46,030 bases of DNA from Pseudonocardiales bacterium (lineage in GTDB: Bacteria; Actinomycetota; Actinomycetes; Mycobacteriales; Jatrophihabitantaceae), in NCBI GenBank assembly GCA_030840445.1, contig JAVEEN010000294.1:1-46030 (forward strand), written 5' to 3'. Each line of letters starts with the position of its first letter. The stretch's first letter is position 1. Below the pieces are notes generated by a model. It ran no database searches. It was not told the DNA's origin and saw nothing but the letters and a program-made list of their open reading frames with translations. Below, piece by piece: positions 16,194-24,065 of this stretch. The translations under genes were made by a program, and so were the position numbers.

Positions 16194-17270
16194 ATGAGCA
16201 GTCGATCAAGGTACGCGCGCATGACAGCAGTAATGGGTGCGGTCACGTGCATCTCGCTCGGAGCGGCCGCGTGCTCCAGCGGCAAGAAGGTCAGCGCCTC
16301 AGGTGGCGGGACCGGCGGTGGCAGTCCCACCATCGGTAAGACCGTACAAGAGGTCTGCGATCTCGGCGCGAAGGAAGGATCGGTCACCCTGCGTCGTGGA
16401 ACCGACGCCGACGTGTTCGATAAGGAGATCGCTCCGTTCAAGGCGAAGTACCCGGGCATCAAGGTCAACTATGTGTCGATGAAGCCGCAGGACAATGTCC
16501 AACGCATCCTGGCGTCGATCCAGACCAACCACACCCTGGACGTCGATGGCACCGACTTCGATCTGCCGTCGGCCGCGCCGCTGTTCCAGGGCAAGGCAGT
16601 AGCCAATGTGGACTGGACGGCCCTGGGAATTCCGCAGGACCAGCAGCTTTCCTACGCCGGGGTGAGCCTGGCCCGCACCGACGTGCTGCTCGGCGGATTG
16701 GTCTATGACAAGAACAAGACCAAGCCGGAGGATCTCCCGAATACCTGGGAAGAACTGGCCGACTCCAAGTACGCAGGCAAGTTCGTCGTGGACACTCGCG
16801 GTAAGCAGCTCTCGCCGCTGGCGCTCATCTGGGGAGAGCAGAAGGCTCTTGACTGGTACAAGAAGCTCATGAGCGATGGCAAGCCGATCGGTGTTCAGGG
16901 TGCGACCGCCAGTGTTCAGAAGGTGACGAGCGGCGAGGCTGTCTTCACCACCAGTGCGCACAACAATGAGACCGAGCAGACCAACGCCGAGGGTGGTTCG
17001 GTGGCGATCAAATACCTCAACATCGTCCCGGCCTTCACCGAGTACACCTACGTGCTCAAGGATGCTCCGCACCCGAATGCGATCCGCTGCCTGTACGCGT
17101 GGCGGCTCAGCGCAGAGGGCGAAGCGCAGATCAACAAGTACGAGTTCAAGACCAACGAGACCACCCCGACGGGCCTGCCTGCAGGCGCGCAGGTGGCCTC
17201 GGACCGCAGCGAGGAGCAGGGGCAACTGGACGCCAGCGTGGCCTCTCAGTTCGCCAAGCTCACCAAGTAA
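16194..17270 (+). CDS. Extracellular substrate-binding lipoprotein 2 of the cluster-B importer
   Basis: 358 residues from ATG 16194; ATG 16182 is possible but abuts AAGAAGG. Signal peptide AVMGAVTCISLGAAAC with lipobox. The body matches the paralogue at 11200: AKEGSVTLRRGTDADVFDKE, YPGIKVNYVSMKPQDNVQRI, LPNTWEELADSKYAGKF and SAEGEAQINKYEFKTNE. These two binding proteins likely deliver related ligands to one transporter. The ATPase gene starts 15 nt downstream. Database labels will probably say iron(III)-binding; the context argues for an organic anion. Confidence 0.87.
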   Translation: MSSRSRYARMTAVMGAVTCISLGAAACSSGKKVSASGGGTGGGSPTIGKTVQEVCDLGAKEGSVTLRRGTDADVFDKEIAPFKAKYPGIKVNYVSMKPQDNVQRILASIQTNHTLDVDGTDFDLPSAAPLFQGKAVANVDWTALGIPQDQQLSYAGVSLARTDVLLGGLVYDKNKTKPEDLPNTWEELADSKYAGKFVVDTRGKQLSPLALIWGEQKALDWYKKLMSDGKPIGVQGATASVQKVTSGEAVFTTSAHNNETEQTNAEGGSVAIKYLNIVPAFTEYTYVLKDAPHPNAIRCLYAWRLSAEGEAQINKYEFKTNETTPTGLPAGAQVASDRSEEQGQLDASVASQFAKLTK

Positions 17271-17285
17271 GGAACCGGCAGCGAC

Positions 17286-18407
17286 GTGACGACGGCGATC
17301 GAAGTTCGCAACCTGCATCACCGCTACCGCGGCGCGGGAGACCACCCGCCCGCGGTAGGGGATGTGTCGTTCGAGGTGGAGGAGAACCAGTTCTTCACCT
17401 TGCTCGGACCAAGTGGCTGTGGCAAGACGACAACTCTGCGGTGCATCGCCGGGCTGGAGAAGCCGGACAGCGGCGAAATCCGGTTGGGCGAGGTGGTCGT
17501 GGTCTCTGACCGGACCTTCGTTCCCACCCACCGTCGGGATATCGGCATGGTCTTTCAGGACTATGCAGTCTGGCCGCACATGACGGTATTCGAGAACGTG
17601 GCGTTTCCGCTGCGGATGCGATCGAACCGCCGGGTTCGTACGTCGGAGCTTCGGAAGAAGGTCATGCCCATGCTGGAAATGATGGGCATGACCCAGTTCG
17701 AGAAGCGACGGGCTACCCAGCTTTCCGGTGGCCAGCAACAGCGGCTGTCGCTGGCTCGCGCCCTGGTGCGCGAGCCGGAGGTGCTGCTGCTGGACGAGCC
17801 GTTGTCCAGCCTCGATGCCCGGCTCCGCGCGCAGATGCGGACCGAACTACGTCGAGTGCAGCGCCAGCTCAAGGTGACCACGGTCTTCGTCACCCACGAC
17901 CAGATAGAGGCGTTGTCGCTGTCGAACGAGATCGCGGTCATGCAGGACGGCAACATCGTCCAGCAGGGCCGGCCGCGCGATCTGTACTTCCATCCCGACA
18001 GCGAATTCGTCGGGAATCTGGTCGGCGCGGCCAACCTGATCACCGGAGTGGTGCACACGGTCGGCGATGTCGACTCCGACGGCATCCGTCGGGTCGAGGT
18101 GGCGACCGATCTGGGCACCGTGGTGTGCGAGGATGCCAGCGAGCAGGCCCTCAACACCGGGATGAACTGCTCGGTTTTGGTGCGTCCCGAAGCCGTCCTG
18201 ATGCACCACAGCGAACCGGAGCAACGGGAGAACATCTTCGTCGGCCGGGTCGATCTCGGGCTGTTCATCGGCGAAGGTGTCGAGCACGAGGTCACGGTGG
18301 GTCCGATCGGGCTCAAGATCAAGGTGCCCACCAGCGTTCGGTTCCGTCGCGACGACAAGGTCTACGTCGAGATTCCGTCCAAGAGCTGCGTGGTATTCGC
18401 CCAGTGA
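17286..18407 (+). CDS. ABC transporter ATP-binding protein (PotA/FbpC type)
   Basis: 373 residues from GTG 17286. Walker A LLGPSGCGKTTTLRC, Q-loop MVFQDYAVWPHMTVFENVAF, signature QLSGGQQQRLSLARAL, Walker B VLLLDEPLSSLDARL and the H-loop TVFVTHDQIEALSLS are all intact. After about residue 240 a C-terminal regulatory TOBE-like domain follows (LVRPEAVLMHHSE). It energises uptake through the fused permease encoded next; its stop overlaps the permease GTG by 4 nt. Confidence 0.93.
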   Translation: MTTAIEVRNLHHRYRGAGDHPPAVGDVSFEVEENQFFTLLGPSGCGKTTTLRCIAGLEKPDSGEIRLGEVVVVSDRTFVPTHRRDIGMVFQDYAVWPHMTVFENVAFPLRMRSNRRVRTSELRKKVMPMLEMMGMTQFEKRRATQLSGGQQQRLSLARALVREPEVLLLDEPLSSLDARLRAQMRTELRRVQRQLKVTTVFVTHDQIEALSLSNEIAVMQDGNIVQQGRPRDLYFHPDSEFVGNLVGAANLITGVVHTVGDVDSDGIRRVEVATDLGTVVCEDASEQALNTGMNCSVLVRPEAVLMHHSEPEQRENIFVGRVDLGLFIGEGVEHEVTVGPIGLKIKVPTSVRFRRDDKVYVEIPSKSCVVFAQ

Positions 18408-20185
18408 CCCTGTTACAAGACTCGCCACCGTCTGAGCCGCCCGCCGCACCGAGCAGGCCGCGCCACCTGAGCCTGCTCGACAACATCTACGCCCGCAGGC
18501 TGCGCGGCCGTACTGTGATGGCGATCCTCGCGATCGCTGTCCTGCTGTACCTGGTGGGCGGCCCGCTGTTCATCCTGGCCACGTCGACATTCCAGAAGAA
18601 CGAGTTCGGCCTGCCGCTATCGGCCGGTTCCCGTTGGACCACGGAGAACATCCAGACCGTCTTCGGCAGCAGCGAGACCTATCACGTCCTGATCACGACT
18701 CTGCTGTTCGCGTTGGGCTCGCTGATCGTCGCGTTCATCGTGGCGCTGTCGTTCTCCTGGCTGATCGAACGAACCAATATTCCGTGCCGGAACCTGTTGT
18801 TCGTGCTGGTGGTGGCGCCCTCGGGTATGCCGCTGCTGATCACCTCTATCTCCTGGAGCCTGTTGCTGAACCCCACCAACGGGGTGATCAATCAGTTCCT
18901 GCACGCCGTGCTCGGGATCAAGTTCAGTGCCTATTCGCTTCCCGGCATGATCCTGGTCCAAGCGTTCGGCATGGTGCCCCTGACCTTCCTGCTGATCACC
19001 GGGTCACTGCGGTCGATGAACGGGGTGCTCGAGGATGCGGCGGACGCCTCAGGTGCCAACCGGTGGCGGATCGTCCGCAAGATCACCCTGCCGCTGCTCA
19101 CGCCGGCGCTGCTCGGTGCGCTCATCTACGAGTTCGTCAACTCGGTGGAGAACGTCGATGTTCCTCTGGTGCTGGGTCTTCCTGGACACATCACGGTGCT
19201 CAGCACCACCATCTTCAACAACACTCACCCCGCCACCGGCCTGCCCGACTACGGGCTGTCGAGCACCTACGGCCTGCTGTTGCTGATCCTGGCGCTCGGC
19301 CCGCTGATCGTCTATGACCGCGCCATCGGTTCGGGTGGAAAATACGCCACGATCACCGGACGTGTGCGCCGGCCTACCCGAATCGATCTCGGCCGCTGGC
19401 GAATTCCGATGTTCATCGGGGCAATGAGCTACATCGTGGTTTCGTTCCTGCTCCCATTACTGATCCTGATCTTCGCCAGCGTTCAGCCCTTCTACAGTGG
19501 CGTGAACAAGGCGGCGTTCGGCAAGGTGACGCTGAACGAGTGGCGGAACATCTGGCACACCGGCAGCGTCGGTATGGCGATCAAGAACACGATCTTGCTC
19601 GGTGTCGTGGTCTCGGTGGGCACGATGTTGCTCTCGGTGATGATCGCGTGGGTGATTGTCCGGGCCCGGTCACGCTTCATCTGGATCCTGGACCTGCTGG
19701 CGTTCATGCCGCACGCGATTCCCGGCGTCGTCATCGGCCTGTCCGTGCTGTTGTTGTACTTGATGCTGCCGCTGCCGATCTACGGCACGATCTGGATCAT
19801 CGTCATCGCACAATCGACGTTGTACGTCAGCCTGGGTACCAGGTTGATGGGCGCCGCGATCGCCCAGACACAAGTGGTACTTGAAGAGGCTGCGGCGGCC
19901 AGTGGCGCGCCGATGCGACGAATCTGGTTCCGGGTGATCATCCCGCTCATCCGCCCGTCCTTCTTCAACGGTGCGCTGCTGGTCTTCATGGCGAGCATGC
20001 AGAACCTGACGCTGCCGTTGATGCTGTCTTCGCCCGGCAACGTCGTGCTGTCCTCGCTCATCTGGGATCGCTGGAACTACGGACTGCCGACCCAGGCGGC
20101 GGTGCTCAGTGTCGTGATGACCGCGATTACCGTCACCATCGCTGCCTTGCTCCGAGGCGGCAGCGGTACCCGGGACACGGTCTAG
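18404..20185 (+). CDS. ABC transporter permease with two fused permease domains (FbpB-like)
   Basis: 593 residues from GTG 18404, overlapping the ATPase stop (GTGA); the ORF-track start at 18125 lies inside the ATPase gene. Two complete permease halves are visible, each with its EAA loop: EDAADASGANRWRIVRKITL and EEAAAASGAPMRRIWFRVII. About 12 helices are predicted, so one chain can form the whole channel. This layout is usual for ferric-iron, thiamine and some organic-anion importers. Substrate is presumably the cluster's growth compound. The isochorismatase gene follows after 22 nt. Confidence 0.92.
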   Translation: MTLLQDSPPSEPPAAPSRPRHLSLLDNIYARRLRGRTVMAILAIAVLLYLVGGPLFILATSTFQKNEFGLPLSAGSRWTTENIQTVFGSSETYHVLITTLLFALGSLIVAFIVALSFSWLIERTNIPCRNLLFVLVVAPSGMPLLITSISWSLLLNPTNGVINQFLHAVLGIKFSAYSLPGMILVQAFGMVPLTFLLITGSLRSMNGVLEDAADASGANRWRIVRKITLPLLTPALLGALIYEFVNSVENVDVPLVLGLPGHITVLSTTIFNNTHPATGLPDYGLSSTYGLLLLILALGPLIVYDRAIGSGGKYATITGRVRRPTRIDLGRWRIPMFIGAMSYIVVSFLLPLLILIFASVQPFYSGVNKAAFGKVTLNEWRNIWHTGSVGMAIKNTILLGVVVSVGTMLLSVMIAWVIVRARSRFIWILDLLAFMPHAIPGVVIGLSVLLLYLMLPLPIYGTIWIIVIAQSTLYVSLGTRLMGAAIAQTQVVLEEAAAASGAPMRRIWFRVIIPLIRPSFFNGALLVFMASMQNLTLPLMLSSPGNVVLSSLIWDRWNYGLPTQAAVLSVVMTAITVTIAALLRGGSGTRDTV

Positions 20186-20207
20186 CTATATCGAGGAGGC
20201 GGGCCTG

Positions 20208-20921
20208 ATGGCCGGCGAGCGGATCTGGGATCAGTTTCTGACCGAGCGGGACAAGGCCCATCTGGGTGCACTGGGGCCCCGAACGTCCTATGGCTTCGGC
20301 GCGAAGCCTGCCGTGCTGTCGGTAGACAACTATCGCGGCGTGGTCGGTGACCGCCCGGAGCCGTTACTGGATGCGATCAGCACCTGGCCGAACAGCACCG
20401 GCCTCGAAGGCTGGCAAGCCCTCGAGCGGATCACCGAGTTGTTCGGTGCGGCCCGCAAATCGGGGGTGCCGGTGATCCATGTCAGCGGCGCTGCATCTGA
20501 GGTAACCGGCGTCCCGCGGTGGCGCAGCCACGGTCTGAACCCGGAGCCGGTCACCGAAGACCGGCACCGGCGGCGTTACGACATCGTCGAGCAGGCCAGA
20601 CCGGAGCCGGGTGAGGTGATGCTCACCAAGACAGCGCCCAGTGCGTTCTTCGGCACGCCGCTGGCGGCTTACCTTATCGGCCGGGGCATCGACACCCTGA
20701 TCGTGTGCGGCGAGGCCGTGAGCGGCTGCGTGCGGGCCACGGTGGTCGACGGCTGCAGCTATCGCCTGCGGATGATCGTGGTCGAGGACTGCGTCTACGA
20801 CCGCCACCAGGCGACCTGGGCGATGAACCTGTTCGACATCCACCACAAGTACGGCGACGTGGTCTCGCTGCAGTCCACTCTGGACTGGCTGGCCTCCTAC
20901 CGGCCGGAACCAGCGGCCTAG
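20208..20921 (+). CDS. Isochorismatase-family cysteine amidohydrolase
   Basis: 237 residues from ATG 20208 with GAGGAGG upstream. Catalytic triad of the family is visible: aspartate in AVLSVDNYRG, lysine in VMLTKTAPSAFFGT and nucleophile cysteine in SGCVRATVVDGCSY, preceded by the cis-peptide region CGEAV. The SGCVRATVVD pattern is that of N-carbamoylsarcosine and maleamate amidohydrolases, which release ammonia from amides. In this cluster it could hydrolyse maleamate or another linear amide made by ring opening. Its stop overlaps the stop of the convergent MFS gene by 4 bp. Confidence 0.88.
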   Translation: MAGERIWDQFLTERDKAHLGALGPRTSYGFGAKPAVLSVDNYRGVVGDRPEPLLDAISTWPNSTGLEGWQALERITELFGAARKSGVPVIHVSGAASEVTGVPRWRSHGLNPEPVTEDRHRRRYDIVEQARPEPGEVMLTKTAPSAFFGTPLAAYLIGRGIDTLIVCGEAVSGCVRATVVDGCSYRLRMIVVEDCVYDRHQATWAMNLFDIHHKYGDVVSLQSTLDWLASYRPEPAA

Positions 20922-22216
20922 CCGCTGGCCTCGGCGACCGGGGCGGCCGAGGCCCTAGCGCCGGCCGTAGTGCCCCCACCTGAGCGCGCGACCGACATCG
21001 CACGGCTGGTCGCGCCGACGAATCGCAGCGCGATGATGGGGAAGAGTACGAAGATCAAGATCACCACCGTGGGACTCACCACCGAGGCAAGCCCGCCGGC
21101 CGTGAGGGAGAACAGCGGCCGAAGTCCGAACATCGACATCGAGAAGAAGCTCATCACCCGACCCTGTAGCGCCACGGGACTGAGCACCAGCAGACCGGAA
21201 CTCAGGATCGGAATGTTGAAGGCGAACGCCAAGCCGACCGGAATCGTGACCGCGATACCCATGACCACATTGCGCGACAGCGCCAACCCGACCATCCCGA
21301 GTGCCTGCATCAGAAACGCTGCCACCAGCAGCTTGTTGCTGGAGAACCGCCGCGAGAGCGCCCCGAAGGCGAAAATGCCCGCCGTTCCCCCCGCGCTGTA
21401 ACCCATCACCAACAAACCGGCCGAGTCGGCGTCGAGATGCATGCTGCCACTGGTGAGCGACGGCGCCAGGGTTCGAAGGCATTCCACCGAGGCGTTGCTG
21501 AGGGCGACCGCGCCGAGGATGGCAAGGATGGCCGGCGACCCGAGTGCGAAGCGAAGCCCTTCCCGTCCGCTGCCCTTCAATGCACTGGTCCGTACCTGGT
21601 CGTTGACCCTCAGGAGCGCGGTGCTGACGACCGGTGCCACGAACGAAGCCGCGTTGACCCCGAAGGCCCAGGTCGGGTTGGCCACCGCGAGGATCGACGC
21701 GGACAGTATCGCGCCGCCCAGCTGACCGATGTTGAATTGCAGCGAGTTCATCGCGGTGGCATGCGCAAGATCGCTGCGCGGGACGACAGCGGGCAACATG
21801 GCCTGAAACGCCGGCTTGCTGATCGAGTAGGAGGTGCCCAGCAGGAACGCCATCGCGATCAGGATCGGGGCGTTCAGCCGGCCCGTGGCGGCTGCGACGG
21901 TGATCATGGTCGCTACCACGGCTGAGAGCAGCTGGGTGACGATGATGACGGCGCGACGGTCGAACCGGTCGGCGATCATGCCTCCCACGATCGAGAAGAG
22001 GAAGATCGGGGCGAAGGTGGCGACGTTGAGCAGGCCCACCAACAGCGTGGAATGGGTGTGGTCCAGGATGTACACAGAGCCGGTCACGTTCTGCAGCCAG
22101 GTACCGATGTTGGACAGCAGACCCCCGGACCAGTACAGCCGGAAATTGCGGGTTCGGAACGGATTGGGCGGTCGATTCAGGGCCTTTGAGTTCACAGCCG
22201 ACATCGGCCCTGCCAC
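20918..22216 (-). CDS. MFS transporter 2 (EntS-like family)
   Basis: 432 residues from GTG 22216 (ATG at 22204 is an alternative). It begins LNRPPNPFRTRNFRLYWSGG, followed by about 12 helices and the loop GGMIADRFDRRAVIIVTQ. It is a paralogue of the transporter at 14820. The strong ribosome binding site AAGGAGAACG upstream belongs to an out-of-frame ATG at 22230 (see the short leader ORF). It is divergent from the CoxG-like gene and shares the operator GGATACCATATCC. Confidence 0.86.
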   Translation of the reverse strand: MAGPMSAVNSKALNRPPNPFRTRNFRLYWSGGLLSNIGTWLQNVTGSVYILDHTHSTLLVGLLNVATFAPIFLFSIVGGMIADRFDRRAVIIVTQLLSAVVATMITVAAATGRLNAPILIAMAFLLGTSYSISKPAFQAMLPAVVPRSDLAHATAMNSLQFNIGQLGGAILSASILAVANPTWAFGVNAASFVAPVVSTALLRVNDQVRTSALKGSGREGLRFALGSPAILAILGAVALSNASVECLRTLAPSLTSGSMHLDADSAGLLVMGYSAGGTAGIFAFGALSRRFSSNKLLVAAFLMQALGMVGLALSRNVVMGIAVTIPVGLAFAFNIPILSSGLLVLSPVALQGRVMSFFSMSMFGLRPLFSLTAGGLASVVSPTVVILIFVLFPIIALRFVGATSRAMSVARSGGGTTAGARASAAPVAEASG

Positions 22217-22230
22217 GACGACGTCGACAT
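22192..22230 (-). other. Possible 12-codon leader ORF overlapping the MFS 2 start
   Basis: ATG at 22230 follows AAGGAGAACG, a far better ribosome binding site than any before the MFS start. It encodes MSTSSWQGRCRL and stops at 22192, downstream of both candidate MFS starts and in a different frame. It may be a translational leader or a chance start; a sequence error joining the frames is the other explanation. Confidence 0.3.
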
Positions 22231-22250
22231 CGTTCTCCTTCGCAGGTCGC

Positions 22251-22278
22251 TTGACTTATTAATTGGATACCATATCCT
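22251..22278 (+). promoter_or_regulatory. Promoter with embedded palindromic operator, molybdenum hydroxylase operon
   Basis: TTGACT (22251-22256), a 16-nt spacer and TATCCT (22273-22278) form a plausible promoter. The perfect palindrome GGATA-CCA-TATCC (22265-22277) covers the spacer and -10 box, the standard position for repression. It is the best-formed copy of the cluster-B motif and is shared with the divergent MFS gene. Confidence 0.55.
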
Positions 22279-22307
22279 TTAACCAACCCAAAGACCTAGG
22301 AGCAGTT

Positions 22308-22769
22308 GTGCCATCTGCGAGTTTCACGCGGGAAATTGTGGTCACCGCGGACCCGGCTCGGTGCTGGGAGGTGTTGACCGACGTCCCGCGCCTCGTCGAC
22401 TGGGTGAGCATCGTTGATGATGCCAAGGAGATCGCCCATCTCGAGCGGTACACCGCCGTGTTGATGGACCGGCTCGGCCCGTTCAAGCTCAAAGCCGATC
22501 TCGACATCGTGGTGAGCGAGGTCGAGCAGGGCAAGCGGATCCGGGTCCAGGCCAATGGCGAGGACCGACAGGTTGCCTCGCGAATCGGCATCAACGCCGT
22601 CCTGGTGCTCAACGCACGCCACGATGGTCAGACGGCCATCGGTGTCGATGGCACCTACGAGGTCATCGGACGGGTAGCCACCATGGGGGCCGGGACGATC
22701 CGCACCAAGGCGAACAAGGTCATGGACGAGTTCTTCAGCCGCGCCACCGTAGAGCTGGGATCCGCCTAG
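22308..22769 (+). CDS. CoxG-like SRPBCC-fold protein
   Basis: 153 residues from GTG 22308, preceded by CTAGGAG; the ORF-track start at 22263 lies in the operator. The START/SRPBCC fold is seen as FTREIVVTADPARCWEVLTD, a middle beta sheet and C-terminal helix IRTKANKVMDEFFSRA. In CO-dehydrogenase clusters CoxG recruits the enzyme to the membrane, and similar proteins accompany many molybdenum hydroxylases. It is the first gene of the hydroxylase operon and its stop overlaps the next GTG by 1 nt. Confidence 0.85.
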   Translation: MPSASFTREIVVTADPARCWEVLTDVPRLVDWVSIVDDAKEIAHLERYTAVLMDRLGPFKLKADLDIVVSEVEQGKRIRVQANGEDRQVASRIGINAVLVLNARHDGQTAIGVDGTYEVIGRVATMGAGTIRTKANKVMDEFFSRATVELGSA

Positions 22770-23572
22770 TGCTGGGGACGTTCACGGTATCGCGCCCGAC
22801 CGAGCTCGGGCAGGCTCTCGACCTCATCGGCGAGGAGTCGCTGGCGTACTGGGGCGGCACCGAGCTGTTCCTGGCCATGAAGATGCAGCTGCTCATGCCG
22901 GGCAACCTCGTCGATCTCAAGGGAATCCCGCAACTGCGGGAGATTCGGATGAGCGGTGACGAGCTGGTGATCGGCGCCGGAACAACCCATGACGAGATTG
23001 CCACCGATCCGGGGGTCCGCGGCGCTGCCGGCCTGCTGTCCTCGGTCACCAGTCGGGTCGGCAACTCGCGGGTGCGGGCCCAAGGGACCATCGGCGGCAA
23101 TCTCTGCTTCGCCGAACCCCGTTCAGATCTGGCAACCGTGCTGCTCGCGCTGGATGCAATGGTGCAGCTGCAGTCCTCGTCAGGAGAACGTCGCCTCAGC
23201 ATCACGGAGTTCCTGCTCGGCCCCTACTGGACGGCCAGGGAACCCGAAGAGCTCCTGGTGGCGGTGTGCGTACCTATCCCCGCCGCCACCGGTGTCTACC
23301 TGAAGTTCCAGTTCACCGAGCGCCCCAGCGTGGCTGTGACGGCTGTCGTGTCAGATGGCGGCCAGCCGTGCCGGCTGGCGATCGGGGCGGTGGCGGACGT
23401 GCCGGCGCTGCACACCGCTGAGAGCTGGGATGAGTTCGACGCGGCAAGCATTGCCGCCGGCATCGAGCCGGTGCCGGACCTGACCGGCTCCGTGACCTAC
23501 AAGAGGCACCTCACCGAGGTGCTAGTGAAGAAGGCCATTGCGGCCGTTCGGGCAGGTGAACGTGATGGCTGA
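22769..23572 (+). CDS. Molybdenum hydroxylase FAD-binding subunit (CoxM-like)
   Basis: 267 residues from GTG 22769. The FAD-binding segments of the medium subunit are present: AYWGGTELFLAMK near the N-terminus (flavin phosphate loop) and VRAQGTIGGNLCFAEPRSD. The C-terminal CO-dehydrogenase flavoprotein domain follows (SVAVTAVVSDGG). It passes electrons from the iron-sulfur subunit to an acceptor. The end overlaps the 2Fe-2S gene by 8 nt. Length is slightly shorter than typical (280-290), with no key motif lost. Confidence 0.9.
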   Translation: MLGTFTVSRPTELGQALDLIGEESLAYWGGTELFLAMKMQLLMPGNLVDLKGIPQLREIRMSGDELVIGAGTTHDEIATDPGVRGAAGLLSSVTSRVGNSRVRAQGTIGGNLCFAEPRSDLATVLLALDAMVQLQSSSGERRLSITEFLLGPYWTAREPEELLVAVCVPIPAATGVYLKFQFTERPSVAVTAVVSDGGQPCRLAIGAVADVPALHTAESWDEFDAASIAAGIEPVPDLTGSVTYKRHLTEVLVKKAIAAVRAGERDG

Positions 23573-24065
23573 CGGTGGAGAACTCGGCAGGACTGTCCGA
23601 GCGAATGTCAACGGCACCGAGGTGTCGCGATATGTGGCAAACCGGAGCACGCTCGCGCAATTCCTGCGGGACGACCTGGGGTTGACCGGGACCAAGGTGA
23701 GCTGCGAGCTGCAGGTGTGCGGTGTCTGCTCGGTGCTCGTCGACGGCTCGCCGGTGAGTGCCTGTACCTATCTTGCGGTCGACATCGACGGCCGCAAGGT
23801 GGAGACCGTCGAGGGCCTGGCGGACGGCGACACGCTGCACCCGCTGCAGCAGGCGTTCGTCGAGGAGTTTGCTCTGCAGTGCGGGTTTTGCACGCCGGGC
23901 TTCCTGATGATGTCGGTAGCACTCCTGCGCCGCAATCCCGATCCCTCCGAAGAGGACGTCAAGGAATACCTGGACGGAAACATCTGCCGGTGCACCGGGT
24001 ACCGCCCGATCGTCGAAGCGGTTCAGCTGGCCGCGACCCGGATGCGTGAGGACGGTCATGTCTGA
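23565..24065 (+). CDS. Molybdenum hydroxylase 2Fe-2S subunit (CoxS-like)
   Basis: 166 residues from ATG 23565, inside the end of the FAD-subunit gene. Both cluster motifs are intact. The plant-ferredoxin-type cluster has its ligands in SCELQVCGVCSVLVDG and SAC. The second cluster has CGFCTPGFLM and ICRCTGYRPI. Such small subunits carry electrons between the molybdenum site and FAD. It overlaps the large-subunit gene by 8 nt, so the three subunits are produced together. Confidence 0.93.
   Translation: MADGGELGRTVRANVNGTEVSRYVANRSTLAQFLRDDLGLTGTKVSCELQVCGVCSVLVDGSPVSACTYLAVDIDGRKVETVEGLADGDTLHPLQQAFVEEFALQCGFCTPGFLMMSVALLRRNPDPSEEDVKEYLDGNICRCTGYRPIVEAVQLAATRMREDGHV

Noticed and set aside
16194-20185. 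Ferric iron ABC importer
   Set aside because: The FbpABC-like architecture is shared by importers of organic anions; the genes sit in a catabolic operon under the cluster regulator.
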